This document shows, piece after piece, positions 1-7,813 of a stretch of 16,307 bases of DNA. Below the pieces are notes generated by a model. The model saw only the letters and a list, made by a program, of their open reading frames with translations. It had not been told where the DNA came from and ran no database searches. The stretch spans positions 1 through 16,307 of the forward strand of contig NIUZ01000040.1 in assembly GCA_002254285.1 (NCBI GenBank). The letters run 5' to 3'. The first letter of the stretch is position 1. Every line of letters starts with the position of its first letter. The stretch is from Bacteroidetes bacterium 4572_112. Lineage in GTDB: Bacteria; Bacteroidota; Bacteroidia; Bacteroidales; UBA1556. A program made the position numbers and the translations under genes.

Positions 1-2
1 GA

Positions 3-665
3 TTACTCGACCGTGAGACATTCCTTTCGATATGGATAGTGGTATTCTCGTTATTAGGTTTCTACCTATTGGGTAAGCTTAAATTTAAAGGCGATAGCGA
101 CCTTAAAAGCATTAGCGTAACTCGCTTATTTTTATCAATAGTTACCTTCTCGTTTGTAATGTATATGATTCCTGGTCTTTGGGGGGCGCCTCTTAAAGCC
201 ATTTCGGGATATGTACCTCCTATGACCACTCAAGATTTTGACATTGAGCGTTTAATAGTAGAAAATAGTGGTGGATCAGGAAATGCTCATCATGATGACC
301 TAGGACCACGAAAATATAGTGATATCCTACATTTACCAACAGGATTTAATGGTTTCTTTGATTTGGATGAAGCTAAAGCATATGCTAAGAAAGTGAATAA
401 GCCAATATTTGTTGACTTCACTGGTAAGACTTGTGCCAACTGCCGTGAAATGGAAAATAGTGTTTGGACTGACAAAGAGGTTAAACGTATTCTAAACGAA
501 GAGTATGTAATGGTTGCTCTTTATGCTGATGCCAACTTTATTGATCTTGCCGAAGAAGACTATGTTACTAATGAAGATGGTAAAGTTCTGAAAAGGCTAG
601 GTTCTAAAAACCTTAACTACCAGATGGAACGATTCAATATGAATGCTCAACCTTATTATGTATAA
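3..665 (+). CDS. DsbD-like thiol:disulfide interchange protein, 3' part, C-terminally shortened
   Basis: The reading frame is open to the left edge, so the start lies outside the window; the GTG at 39 is only an internal codon. What remains is the end of the membrane domain (two hydrophobic stretches, about 3-90 and 110-190), a linker, and a thioredoxin-fold domain from about 330. The redox motif CANC is at 432-443, inside the typical FTGKTCANCREME context, and the cis-proline is in NAQPYYV. In the DsbD family the membrane domain passes electrons from cytoplasmic thioredoxin to this periplasmic domain, which reduces partners in disulfide isomerisation or cytochrome c maturation. The frame stops (TAA, then TAG) directly after PYYV, where relatives continue for roughly 40-60 residues forming the last strands and helix. 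Family assignment is confident; whether the shortened protein folds is uncertain. Confidence 0.85.
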   Translation, partial: LLDRETFLSIWIVVFSLLGFYLLGKLKFKGDSDLKSISVTRLFLSIVTFSFVMYMIPGLWGAPLKAISGYVPPMTTQDFDIERLIVENSGGSGNAHHDDLGPRKYSDILHLPTGFNGFFDLDEAKAYAKKVNKPIFVDFTGKTCANCREMENSVWTDKEVKRILNEEYVMVALYADANFIDLAEEDYVTNEDGKVLKRLGSKNLNYQMERFNMNAQPYYV

Positions 666-689
666 TAGAATCTTTCTTTAATAAAATAT

Positions 690-730
690 AAAGAACCCTA
701 ATTTATTAATAAATTAGGGTTCTTTTTTTT
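690..730 (+). terminator. Strong intrinsic terminator after the DsbD-like gene
   Basis: A perfect inverted repeat has 18-base arms (AAAGAACCCTAATTTATT at 690-707 and its complement at 708-725). The AT-rich centre probably opens to a small loop. A run of T follows to 730. It begins 25 bases after the stop codon and separates the upstream gene from the porin gene. Confidence 0.9.
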
Positions 731-805
731 GTAAAAATACCTACATATTGGTACTACACTAAAAAACTTATTTGGATATTTGCAAAATAATAAATATTAG
801 TTGTG

Positions 806-2017
806 ATGAGAATATCTACATTATTAAAAATATACATAATAAGCATAATAACACTAAACAGCGTACCTGCTTTGTCCTCGTCAGATAGTGCAATTAACTA
901 TTCTGATAGTATTATTAGCACCAAAATTACGAAAGCCCCTAAAAAAGGGAAGGCTTTTACATTTGAAGCTGCATATACTGGGGATTTTCTTTATAATATG
1001 GCCGGAGGTAACAAACAAGGTTTTGCATATTTAGGAAATGTAGATTTGATTGTAAGCTTTGATACTGAAAATGCAAACCTATGGAAAGGTGGAACCCTAT
1101 TTGCTTATGGGCTTAATAACCACGGAACATCAATATCAGAGCTCGTTGGCGACATACAAGGTGTTGACAATATAGAAACAGGCGCAAAAACTAAGTTATA
1201 CCAACTTTGGTATAATCAAAAGTTCGGTAATTGGGATTTCACTATAGGACAGCATGACTTAAACTCAGAATTTGCAAATACAGAAAGTGCTGGGCATTTC
1301 ATAAATAGCTCTTTTGGCATACAGCCCGATATATCAGCAAATGTACCTGTGTCGATATTTCCATTGGCTACCATGGGCTTTATTTCAAGATGGAAAGCAA
1401 ACGATAACTTCACTTTAATGCTTGGAGTTTATGCTGGAGAGCCTCAAAACAAAGACCAGTCATACTTTCTAAATCTTGATATTACAAAATCAGAAGGTGC
1501 AGTAAGTATTTTTGAAACTCAATATAGATTCAACAGAAAAAACAGACCATTTGGCACAATAAAGGCAGGAATGTGGAATCATTCGGTAAGCTCATCAAGC
1601 CATGCCGCTAGCACAAATTATGGCTTTTATTTAATCAGTGATTTCAAACTATTTTACGAAGATAATAATAGCGAACAAGGATTATCTATATTCTCTCAGT
1701 TAGGTTATGTTCCTAAAGATGTAAATCTTGTGCATGCTTATGCCTCCTTAGGCATAATATACCAAGGCTTGATACCCAATAGAGATAATGATGTTATTGG
1801 ATTTGCAGCAAATAATTTAGTTTTCAATAAGGATTTAGACTATGAGGACAAAATTGTATCATTTAAAAATGAAGGGATTTTAGAACTATTCTATAAAGTG
1901 GATTTAGGCTCACACTTGATGTTACAACCCGATTTGCAATATGTAATTAATCCCACTTTAAGCAATGGTGGAAATAATGCATTTTTGGCTTCGCTTAGGT
2001 TTGTGGCTTCGTTTTAA
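806..2017 (+). CDS. OprB-family carbohydrate-selective outer-membrane porin
   Basis: About 403 residues starting at ATG 806; a GTG sits directly before it at 803, but ATG is preferred. The first ~25 residues form a Sec signal peptide (hydrophobic IYIISIITLNSVPALSSS). The mature part matches the OprB pattern: an N-terminal segment like YTGDFLYNMAGGNKQGFAYL, a GGTLFAYGLNNHG strand, IGQHDLNSEFANTESAGHFI, then NSSFGIQPDIS and a C-terminal LQPDLQYVINP. The protein ends in LRFVASF, with the terminal phenylalanine expected of beta-barrel outer-membrane proteins. OprB proteins are 16-stranded porins that let sugars diffuse passively into the periplasm; the substrate cannot be read from sequence. The gene stands alone between the upstream terminator and a repeat-rich spacer. 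A weak -7 candidate (GATATTTG, 775-782) lies just upstream. Confidence 0.88.
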   Translation: MRISTLLKIYIISIITLNSVPALSSSDSAINYSDSIISTKITKAPKKGKAFTFEAAYTGDFLYNMAGGNKQGFAYLGNVDLIVSFDTENANLWKGGTLFAYGLNNHGTSISELVGDIQGVDNIETGAKTKLYQLWYNQKFGNWDFTIGQHDLNSEFANTESAGHFINSSFGIQPDISANVPVSIFPLATMGFISRWKANDNFTLMLGVYAGEPQNKDQSYFLNLDITKSEGAVSIFETQYRFNRKNRPFGTIKAGMWNHSVSSSSHAASTNYGFYLISDFKLFYEDNNSEQGLSIFSQLGYVPKDVNLVHAYASLGIIYQGLIPNRDNDVIGFAANNLVFNKDLDYEDKIVSFKNEGILELFYKVDLGSHLMLQPDLQYVINPTLSNGGNNAFLASLRFVASF

Positions 2018-2031
2018 TGCAATAAATTTAT

Positions 2032-2050
2032 AATTCGCGAATCGCGAATT
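2032..2050. repeat. Palindrome with CGCG core just after the porin gene
   Basis: Arms AATTCGCGA and TCGCGAATT flank a single central A, giving a near-perfect 19-bp dyad 15 bases after the porin stop codon. The right side continues into TATTTTG, so it could act as a weak terminator of the porin transcript. It could also be a dispersed palindromic repeat or a protein-binding site. The sequence shows the symmetry only. Confidence 0.6.
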
Positions 2051-2060
2051 TATTTTGTAT

Positions 2061-2093
2061 AGTCAGTTGGTGACTCAAAGTCTCCACCTGACT
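2061..2093. repeat. 33-bp imperfect hairpin (REP-like)
   Basis: Arms AGTCAGTTGGTGACT (2061-2075) and AGTCTCCACCTGACT (2079-2093) pair at 13 of 15 positions around the 3-base loop CAA. There is no T tract, so it is not a typical terminator. Its position directly before the inverted-repeat-bounded segment suggests it belongs to the same repeat cluster. Confidence 0.65.
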
Positions 2094-2106
2094 GTTACTA
2101 TTTAAT

Positions 2107-2318
2107 AACTGAAGTTTCGCACATAATATTGGAAGAGGTGGGCTGGCGTTTTTTCGCTCTTGACTTTTTGTTTTGTTTTGTGTCAAGACAAAATGAAAAG
2201 AAAATATTTATATTTTTTGAAATACTTTAAAGGATTATCGTTGAATACTTTATTATCTGTTTTGTAATTATAAAAACAGCTATTAATTAGCTAATTATAT
2301 AAGTGCGAAACTTCAGTT
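2107..2318. mobile_element. Putative MITE-like element with 16-bp terminal inverted repeats
   Basis: The left end AACTGAAGTTTCGCAC (2107-2122) is the exact complement of the right end GTGCGAAACTTCAGTT (2303-2318), enclosing 180 bases with no credible coding region. A perfect 16-base inverted match at this spacing is unlikely by chance. The layout fits a non-autonomous miniature element mobilised by a transposase encoded elsewhere. No clear target-site duplication can be assigned in the AT-rich flanks, so the element type is unproven. A third identical copy of the end lies at 3925-3940. Confidence 0.55.
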
Positions 2319-2423
2319 TATAATAAATATGAATTGTGATAAATAAGTAATAGTTTGTAAAAAAACATATTTATTATAGATTTATAGAGCTTATAAGTAT
2401 TATAAACTTAATAATAAGAGAGG

Positions 2424-2431
2424 TATTTTTG
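2424..2431 (+). promoter_or_regulatory. Candidate Bacteroidota -7 box for the Rh gene
   Basis: TATTTTTG matches the TAnnTTTG consensus of the primary Bacteroidota sigma factor and lies 42 bases before the Rh start codon. That would give a leader of roughly 35 bases. No clear TTTG-like -33 element is seen upstream, so this is a motif call only. Confidence 0.4.
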
Positions 2432-2473
2432 TCCCATACAATTTTACTAAATTAATAAATAATAATAACTTAT

Positions 2474-3640
2474 ATGATAAATTTTAAATATATAAAGATT
2501 CTAATAACAGTATTAATTGTTATTCTAATAACGCCACTTTCTGCAATAGCCGAAGGCGTAGTTAATGATGTTACTTCATCATATATTGATGTGCAGAAGT
2601 ATTATAGAGCAATTCATATTATGGTAATGCTTTTGGTCGGTTTTGGTTTTTTAATGGTTTTTGTAAGAAAATATGGAAGGTCTGCAATAACTGCTACTTT
2701 TCTTTTAGTGAGTTTATCTATTCCTTTGTATTATGTTATTGGAGAATCAAATATTTTTGGTGATAAAGGAAGTCAGATTGATTTATTAATACTTGCTGAA
2801 TTTGCAGCTGCAAGTTTATTAATTACGGCGGGAGCAGTACTAGGTAGATTAAAGATGCAGCAATACTTAGTTATGGGGCTATTTTTTATACCATTTTATA
2901 TGTTTAATGAATGGATTATGCTTGATGAAGGCTTTAATATAATTCAAAAAAGTGCATTTGTAGATACCGGAGGGTCGATAGTTATTCATGCATTTGGAGC
3001 TATTTTTGGTTTGGGAGTTGCCATATCAATGACTACTAAAAATGAGTATGACACTAGTATAGAGGTTGATGCTACAAGTGATAGGTTTTCTTTATTAGGA
3101 AGTATGATGTTATGGGTGTTTTGGCCAAGCTTCTGTGCGGCATTAGTTCTACCTGAGGAGGTTGTTATTACTGCTGTAAATGTTATATTTGCTCTTAGTG
3201 GAGCCACTTTAGTTACAGCTATTACATCATTAAAATTGCGAGGTAAATTTGATGCTGCTGATATAGCAAATGCATCTTTAGCAGGAGGTGTAGCAATTGG
3301 TTCAGTTTGTAATATAGCTACTCCTATTGAATCTATGATTATTGGAATTTCTGCTGGTGCTTTATCTACTTTTGGATTTGCTGTAATTCAATCAAGACTT
3401 CAAAAGGGGTTAAAAATTATAGATACTTGTGGTGTTTCTAACCTACATGGCATACCTGGAATATTTGGAGGTTTAGTAGCTATGATTATTGTTTCTGGAA
3501 TTAATTATTCAACTCAACTCATGGGAATTGGATTAAGTATATTAATCGCTATTGTGTCAGGCTTTATTACTGGTAAGATACTTCATTTATTTGGACATAG
3601 AACTACTCCATATACTGATGATGAGGAGTTTGAAGTTTAA
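2474..3640 (+). CDS. Rh-type ammonium/ammonia channel (Amt/Rh superfamily)
   Basis: A protein of 388 residues, hydrophobic throughout, consistent with an N-terminal signal peptide (cleavage perhaps after SAIA, near residue 26) and about 11 membrane segments. The signatures are of the Rh branch. They include DTGGSIVIHAFGAIFGL (from residue 164), MLWVFWPSF (212-220), the NASLAGGVAIG block and IDTCGVSNLHGIPG. The pore histidine pair is present as His172 and His325, and Asp164 matches the conserved acidic residue that helps ammonium binding. Rh proteins conduct NH3/NH4+ and possibly CO2 across the membrane, here the inner membrane. No glnK/PII gene is adjacent, unlike many amtB loci. ATG 2474 is the only start giving a full N-terminus. 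The gene is monocistronic, ends at its own terminator, and lies between inverted copies of the 16-base repeat. Confidence 0.9.
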   Translation: MINFKYIKILITVLIVILITPLSAIAEGVVNDVTSSYIDVQKYYRAIHIMVMLLVGFGFLMVFVRKYGRSAITATFLLVSLSIPLYYVIGESNIFGDKGSQIDLLILAEFAAASLLITAGAVLGRLKMQQYLVMGLFFIPFYMFNEWIMLDEGFNIIQKSAFVDTGGSIVIHAFGAIFGLGVAISMTTKNEYDTSIEVDATSDRFSLLGSMMLWVFWPSFCAALVLPEEVVITAVNVIFALSGATLVTAITSLKLRGKFDAADIANASLAGGVAIGSVCNIATPIESMIIGISAGALSTFGFAVIQSRLQKGLKIIDTCGVSNLHGIPGIFGGLVAMIIVSGINYSTQLMGIGLSILIAIVSGFITGKILHLFGHRTTPYTDDEEFEV

Positions 3641-3662
3641 TATATATGGTTAAATGAGAACT

Positions 3663-3701
3663 AAAAAAAAGGTTACCATTACTATAATGGTAACCTTTTT
3701 T
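3663..3701. terminator. Bidirectional intrinsic terminator after the Rh gene
   Basis: The perfect 10-bp stem GGTTACCATT (3671-3680) / AATGGTAACC (3686-3695) encloses the loop ACTAT. An A tract lies on the left and a T tract on the right, so it can stop transcription from either side. It starts 23 bases after the Rh stop codon and may also end leftward transcripts from the T9SS-protein gene. Confidence 0.88.
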
Positions 3702-3850
3702 AGTTTTTATATTTTTGTCTAGAATAAACATATAGGATTGGTTTATTATTATTAATTTAGTAATATGTTAGAATAGCTTTTATAAAATCAACCCTTCAAA
3801 TTTAAAAGCTTACTAAATAACAAATTATAGAATCTAATATTGTGAAACGA

Positions 3851-3888
3851 ATAATTAGGTTAATAGCCTAATTATCATGCTTTTTTTT
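3851..3888 (+). terminator. Hairpin plus T tract, terminator-like
   Basis: A 9-bp stem, ATAATTAGG (3851-3859) / CCTAATTAT (3867-3875), encloses a 7-base loop and is followed after five bases by eight T residues (3881-3888). It points rightward, but the nearest rightward gene already has its own terminator 150 bases earlier. It may be a relic or part of the repeat-bounded segment. Confidence 0.4.
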
Positions 3889-3924
3889 ATGAATTATTTG
3901 CCTGATACATACTGATTTTATTTG

Positions 3925-3940
3925 GTGCGAAACTTCAGTT
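3925..3940 (+). repeat. Third copy of the 16-base terminal repeat
   Basis: GTGCGAAACTTCAGTT is identical to the right end at 2303-2318 and the exact complement of the left end at 2107-2122. The next 13 bases outward (AATAAATACTATC) agree with the complement of the bases outside the left end (ATTAAATAGTAAC) at 10 of 13 positions. The left end and this copy therefore form a longer imperfect inverted pair of about 29 bp around the Rh gene. Confidence 0.65.
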
Positions 3941-3990
3941 AATAAATACTATCAATATTGTAACTCTCATAAGTCCTAATATTTGCTTCT

Positions 3991-4938
3991 TCATTTCTTT
4001 ATAAATTTAGAAGTAGTATAATTATTACCATCCGAGAATCGTAAAACATATAACCCTTCACTAAACTTAGAAATATCGATATAGCTTGAAGAGAAGTTAG
4101 CGTTGTAATAAACCATTTGCCCAATGCTATTTGTAATGGAAAGCTCCCCATTTAATTCACTTTCGTTTTTATAAGAAATAAATAGTTTATTACTGCTTGG
4201 GTTAGGAAAAACATTAATCAAATTAGAAGAGTATATCTTTTCCATACCTTCAAATACACCACCTATTTGTATTAGTCCAATCATCCATCCATCCTTATTT
4301 GTTTCTACCATATCACTCGAAAATGTAAACCTTAATGTAATGGTATCAAATAATTCGTTCATTTCTGGCTTAAAGGTAATATTAAGATAATTCCAATCAG
4401 AGGAATTACCTGAGTAACCCGGTTTATTCATGCTAGCTATTGTATCTGTAAGTGCATATATATCACCAGTAACAGTCGCTAGCTTATCTTCTATAATATT
4501 TATCCAAGGTGAGCCATTATGCGAAACCTCAATTGTACCACCATCAAGATGCAAATCAGTATCTATTTTAGATGTTATATTAATTAATAAAATTTCATAA
4601 CCTCCACAATTACCTGCAGTACTCCAAGAACAATGCTTCATTGCAAACTCAAAAGATGATATATTATTAATTGGGTAAGTAGACAATGTATCCGTTACTA
4701 GGGCTTTAGGAGCATAATACCCACTATTGAAAGTTGATTTCGCAGCTGTTCCTACTTCCCAAATATTATTTGCTTGTGAAGCATCCATATTAAAGAAAAA
4801 GCTGGTACTATCATTTGAATCATTAAAATCAAATGTGTGATAAAGGTTATCACAATCTTCACAAACATTTATGTAATTTACTTGACTAAAGGAAGAGATT
4901 GTTACTAAAAGAAATAATAGAGTAATAAAATTTTTCAT
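3991..4938 (-). CDS. Secreted protein with T9SS type A C-terminal sorting domain
   Basis: A protein of 315 residues. Residues 1-19 form a Sec signal peptide (hydrophobic ITLLFLLVTISSFSQ). Residues ~20-235 are a beta-rich region of unrecognised function with four cysteines (26, 29, 103, 111), probably two disulfides. Its pattern of aromatic and Asn/Ser-rich strands resembles jelly-roll or MAM-like adhesion domains, which is only an impression. Residues ~242-315 are a T9SS type A sorting domain: NVFPNPSSNKL, ELSITNSIGQMVY, a DISKFSEGLYVLRF strand and the basic end KFIKK. Such domains direct export through the type IX system, with release or attachment at the cell surface. It stands alone; no binding partner or enzyme motif is evident. 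Confidence 0.8.
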   Translation of the reverse strand: MKNFITLLFLLVTISSFSQVNYINVCEDCDNLYHTFDFNDSNDSTSFFFNMDASQANNIWEVGTAAKSTFNSGYYAPKALVTDTLSTYPINNISSFEFAMKHCSWSTAGNCGGYEILLINITSKIDTDLHLDGGTIEVSHNGSPWINIIEDKLATVTGDIYALTDTIASMNKPGYSGNSSDWNYLNITFKPEMNELFDTITLRFTFSSDMVETNKDGWMIGLIQIGGVFEGMEKIYSSNLINVFPNPSSNKLFISYKNESELNGELSITNSIGQMVYYNANFSSSYIDISKFSEGLYVLRFSDGNNYTTSKFIKK

Positions 4939-4990
4939 GATTATTTTCTTTAAATTACCAATAAAATAAAGCTTGGCACTAATATCAAAT

Positions 4991-4998
4991 CAAAATTA
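4991..4998 (-). promoter_or_regulatory. Candidate -7 box for the T9SS-protein gene
   Basis: On the minus strand these bases read TAATTTTG, matching TAnnTTTG, 52 bases before the start codon. No good -33 element is visible. Confidence 0.35.
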
Positions 4999-5068
4999 AC
5001 GCATGACATATTAGTTTAGTTGTTTAGAACAGCTAATTTAGATAAAATAAATGGAAATAATAATTATG

Positions 5069-5109
5069 AAAAGCAAAAAGCCCCATTAACTTAAAAAGCT
5101 AATGAGGCT
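5069..5109 (-). terminator. Intrinsic terminator of the sus operon
   Basis: Read leftward, AGCCTCATTA and TAATGGGGCT form a 10-bp stem with one G-U pair and an 11-base loop, followed by TTTTTGCTTTT. It begins 26 bases beyond the stop codon of the SusE/F-like gene and closes the susC-susD-susE/F transcript. Confidence 0.8.
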
Positions 5110-5134
5110 ATATATTATTTTAAAAACTAAATTA

Positions 5135-6204
5135 TTAGTTTTTAGTAACTGTAGCAGTATAAGTTTCTGTAGCAGCATCAATTTTAAGTACGATAGTGTA
5201 ATTACCATCAGTACCTACTTTAATGTTTCCACCGTTATCAGTAAAGTTAGCTAAATCATCTCCAGCCCAAACTACATCACCGAAACCAATAGATTTACCA
5301 GACCAAGTACCAGCTTCTCTCCACTTGAATTCGCCATCAGCGATAAGATCAAAGTTAGAGTAAGTCCAAGTATAGTCAGTTCCAGCAACAACAGGTAATT
5401 GTGGTTGAAGATCTTCATCCCAAGCAGCTTGAGTTCCATCAGCTTTATAATAAGCAGAACCAATAATAGCCATTTCGTAGTTAGAATAATCGATAGCAGG
5501 TAGGTCACCTGTACGAACTAAAGTAAGAGTGAAACCTTTACCTAGTTCAAAAGCGATAGTTACATCATATGCACCTGGGTTATCCATTAGCATATTACTT
5601 CCACCAGGAACAAGAGCATCAGCAGCTCCACCATAGTTAGTGTTTACTTTAATACCTTTATCAGCAGTACCGTTATCATATGTAGTATCTAATTCGATTT
5701 TCCAACCATTAGAGTAACGTAATTTGTACTCACCTTTTAGTAAATCCATAGAACCATTCCATGACATATTTGTAGAATTAAAAGCACCTTCAGTGAAGTT
5801 TCTTTAATAGCACCTCTAGAGAAATCAGCAGAATGAGGCTCATCATTAGTTGGAGCATCAATCTTAGCGAAATCATCACCAGGGCCATAAGTAGTTCTTG
5901 CAGAACCTTTAACTACAACGATATTAAAACCACCGTCTTTTTTAACAGGAATATATAATTCCATCAACTCAGCACGAGCTTGTTGACCTACTTCATTAAT
6001 AGTAGATTTCATCATTGCATCTGCATTGAAGTCACCGTAAGCAACAGCATCGCCTTTAACATAAATGCCATCTAATACAATCTCTGGAGTTGTATCGTCA
6101 TCATCATCGTCATCATCTTTATTACAAGATGTAAATGTTACTAAACCAGCAAGGATAATAATCCAGCTATACTTTAGCATACTTTTAATACTTAAATTAT
6201 TCAT
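5135..6204 (-). pseudogene. SusE/SusF-like surface starch-binding lipoprotein, broken by a frameshift
   Basis: Start codon 6204-6202; a second Met at codon 9 is an alternative. A lipoprotein signal ends at the lipobox TFTSC (Cys27), followed by NK and eight aspartates, like the acidic export signal of Bacteroidota surface lipoproteins. The first frame runs correctly to about residue 137 (FSRGAIKETS), then reads LKVLLIL and stops at 5737. The second frame picks up at once with TEGAFNSTNMSWNG and continues to 5135. One missing base near 5792-5798 would restore a protein of about 356 residues, a usual SusE/SusF length. The downstream part contains two beta-sandwich repeats (MAIIGSAYY, FKWREAGTWSGKSIGF) of the SusE/F glycan-binding type. 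Such proteins hold starch or maltodextrin at the surface beside SusCD. Either the gene is inactive or the base is a sequencing error; both halves are otherwise well preserved. Confidence 0.8.
6094..6117 (-). repeat. Trinucleotide run encoding eight aspartates
   Basis: Eight consecutive Asp codons (GAT with two GAC) follow the lipidated cysteine of the SusE/F-like protein. The run supplies the negative charge expected of a surface-export signal. Its near-perfect triplet repetition could change length by whole codons without shifting frame. Confidence 0.6.
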
Positions 6205-6325
6205 AATAATAATTAATAATTGGTTAATAATAAATGTTTGTTTTAACTTATATGTTTGTAATTATAAAGTTCAATCTCTAGTTTATAAGAAACGATAATA
6301 AAACACATTTCGTATAATAATATTC

Positions 6326-7813
6326 CTATTGTGGAGGCAATAATAAATTACCATTAACATCAGTTGCCCACTTAGGAATAGGGAATGTTCTCAGGTCAGT
6401 ACCATGAGTAGATTTTTCCCACCATGCGTTCTCCCATTTGCCAAAGCGAATAAGGTCTTGACGACGGTGCCCTTCGCAATAAAGCTCACGACCACGTTCA
6501 GCAAGTAATTGATCTAAAGTCACTCCCGACCAATTGCTAACACCAGCACGAGTACGTATCATATTCACCTCTTGATCTCCGCTACCACCTAATCTAATTT
6601 GAGCTTCTGCTCTCATCAAATAGAAATCTGTAATACGGAATAATGGAAAATCATTAGAAAGATTCTCTAATGCTCCCATAGCAATTTCATATTTACCCAA
6701 TCGAGCACCTGTCATACGAATTTGCTCAGGAGTATAATTAGCAGCTTTCATTTCCAATGCTGGTAAATGTGGATCAATAACTAATGGTTTATGAGTTTCA
6801 CCATCAATAATTTTACTACCACTAACATCATAACGTTGTCCCCACATATTGTATGCTTCTTTTCTAAGGTCTGTATCTTCGTAAGTGTCGAAAAAATCTG
6901 GCACAATACATAGTCCATTCCATGGTCCAACAGGCATATCAAATTCTAAATTTTGCTGATAATGCAATGTACGCATATGGATTCTGAATCCTTGAAAATT
7001 ATTTTCATCATAAGGAATTGAGAAAATTATTTCTGACGAATTAGAATTTTCTGTTTTGAAAGGATCAGAAACATTTACCGCTAAATTATAAGGACCACTA
7101 ATTAAACTATCGCTATAGTCAGACGCTAATTGCCATTCTGCTGTTCCTGTATAAATTTCAGCATTAAGGTATAATTTTGCCAATAATGCATAAGCTGTAT
7201 ACTTTGTAAACATCAGTTTATTATCATAGGCCTTTAAATAAGGTAATGATTCTTTAAGGGTAGTAATTAAGTTATTATAGATCGTTGCTCTCTTTACTCT
7301 ATAAGGAAGGTCCGGAGCATTTTTTGCTGATGTAATATATGGTACATCACCATAGTTATCAATCAAAAGGTAATAATAGAAAGCTCTAAGAGATTCTACT
7401 TCCTTCTTTTTTGCAATAATAGCAGGAGTTTCGGCCAATTCTGTCATCATATCTAGCACTTGGTTACAAGTAGTAATACCTGTCCACATAGTTCCCCACA
7501 TACGATTCACACTTTCCTCATCATTACTCCAAGTATGACGATGTACATTTTGCCATTTTCCACCATCAAACCAATCGGCACCACGAGTAGGAGCACAAAA
7601 CTCATCAGAGCTAATTTCTTGAGCCAAAAACCACCATCCTTCATCATCAGCAAATGGCTTAAGCTTAGTATATGCTTCCACACTAAGATTTGCTACCTGA
7701 GCAGCATTCTCTGGATATTTATCACCAGGGATTTTATCATAAACCTCCTCATCTAACTTAGTACAGGCGCTTATTATAAATATCAAACTTAATAAGTATA
7801 TAATCTTCTTCAT
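6326..7813 (-). CDS. SusD/RagB-family outer-membrane glycan-binding lipoprotein
   Basis: A protein of 495 residues, normal for the family. The signal peptide ends in the lipobox IISAC (Cys17), and TKLDEEVYDKIP is the usual beginning of mature SusD-like proteins. The SusD helical (TPR-like) core follows, with VESLRAFYYYLLIDNYGDVPYI near residues 139-160 and YTAYALLAKLYLNAEIYTG near 205-223. The C-terminal part has the canonical FPLFRITDFYLMRAEAQIRLGG and LLAERGRELYCEGHRRQDLIRFGKW. SusD forms the lid of the SusC transporter and captures oligosaccharides at the cell surface. The gene lies 38 bases downstream of susC and 121 bases before the SusE/F-like gene in the same orientation, so the three probably share one transcript. 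The substrate, maltodextrin or starch, is inferred from the adjacent amylase. Confidence 0.95.
   Translation of the reverse strand: MKKIIYLLSLIFIISACTKLDEEVYDKIPGDKYPENAAQVANLSVEAYTKLKPFADDEGWWFLAQEISSDEFCAPTRGADWFDGGKWQNVHRHTWSNDEESVNRMWGTMWTGITTCNQVLDMMTELAETPAIIAKKKEVESLRAFYYYLLIDNYGDVPYITSAKNAPDLPYRVKRATIYNNLITTLKESLPYLKAYDNKLMFTKYTAYALLAKLYLNAEIYTGTAEWQLASDYSDSLISGPYNLAVNVSDPFKTENSNSSEIIFSIPYDENNFQGFRIHMRTLHYQQNLEFDMPVGPWNGLCIVPDFFDTYEDTDLRKEAYNMWGQRYDVSGSKIIDGETHKPLVIDPHLPALEMKAANYTPEQIRMTGARLGKYEIAMGALENLSNDFPLFRITDFYLMRAEAQIRLGGSGDQEVNMIRTRAGVSNWSGVTLDQLLAERGRELYCEGHRRQDLIRFGKWENAWWEKSTHGTDLRTFPIPKWATDVNGNLLLPPQ

Larger units (their letters stand above)
2018..2473. other. Repeat-rich intergenic block between porin and Rh genes
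   Basis: These 456 bases hold no convincing gene. In order they contain a 19-bp palindrome (2032-2050), a 33-bp imperfect hairpin (2061-2093), a 212-bp segment bounded by 16-bp inverted repeats (2107-2318) and a promoter-like box (2424-2431) ahead of the Rh gene. Inside the 212-bp segment are a TCTTGAC/GTCAAGA stem around a T-rich loop (about 2157-2188) and a 14-bp palindrome at 2284-2297. The density of dyad symmetry suggests accumulated non-autonomous repeats. Confidence 0.7.
3703..3990. other. Intergenic spacer between convergent genes
   Basis: About 290 AT-rich bases separate the Rh terminator from the 3' end of the minus-strand gene. No coding region is credible. The only structures are a hairpin with T tract (3851-3888) and the lone copy of the 16-base repeat (3925-3940). 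Confidence 0.6.
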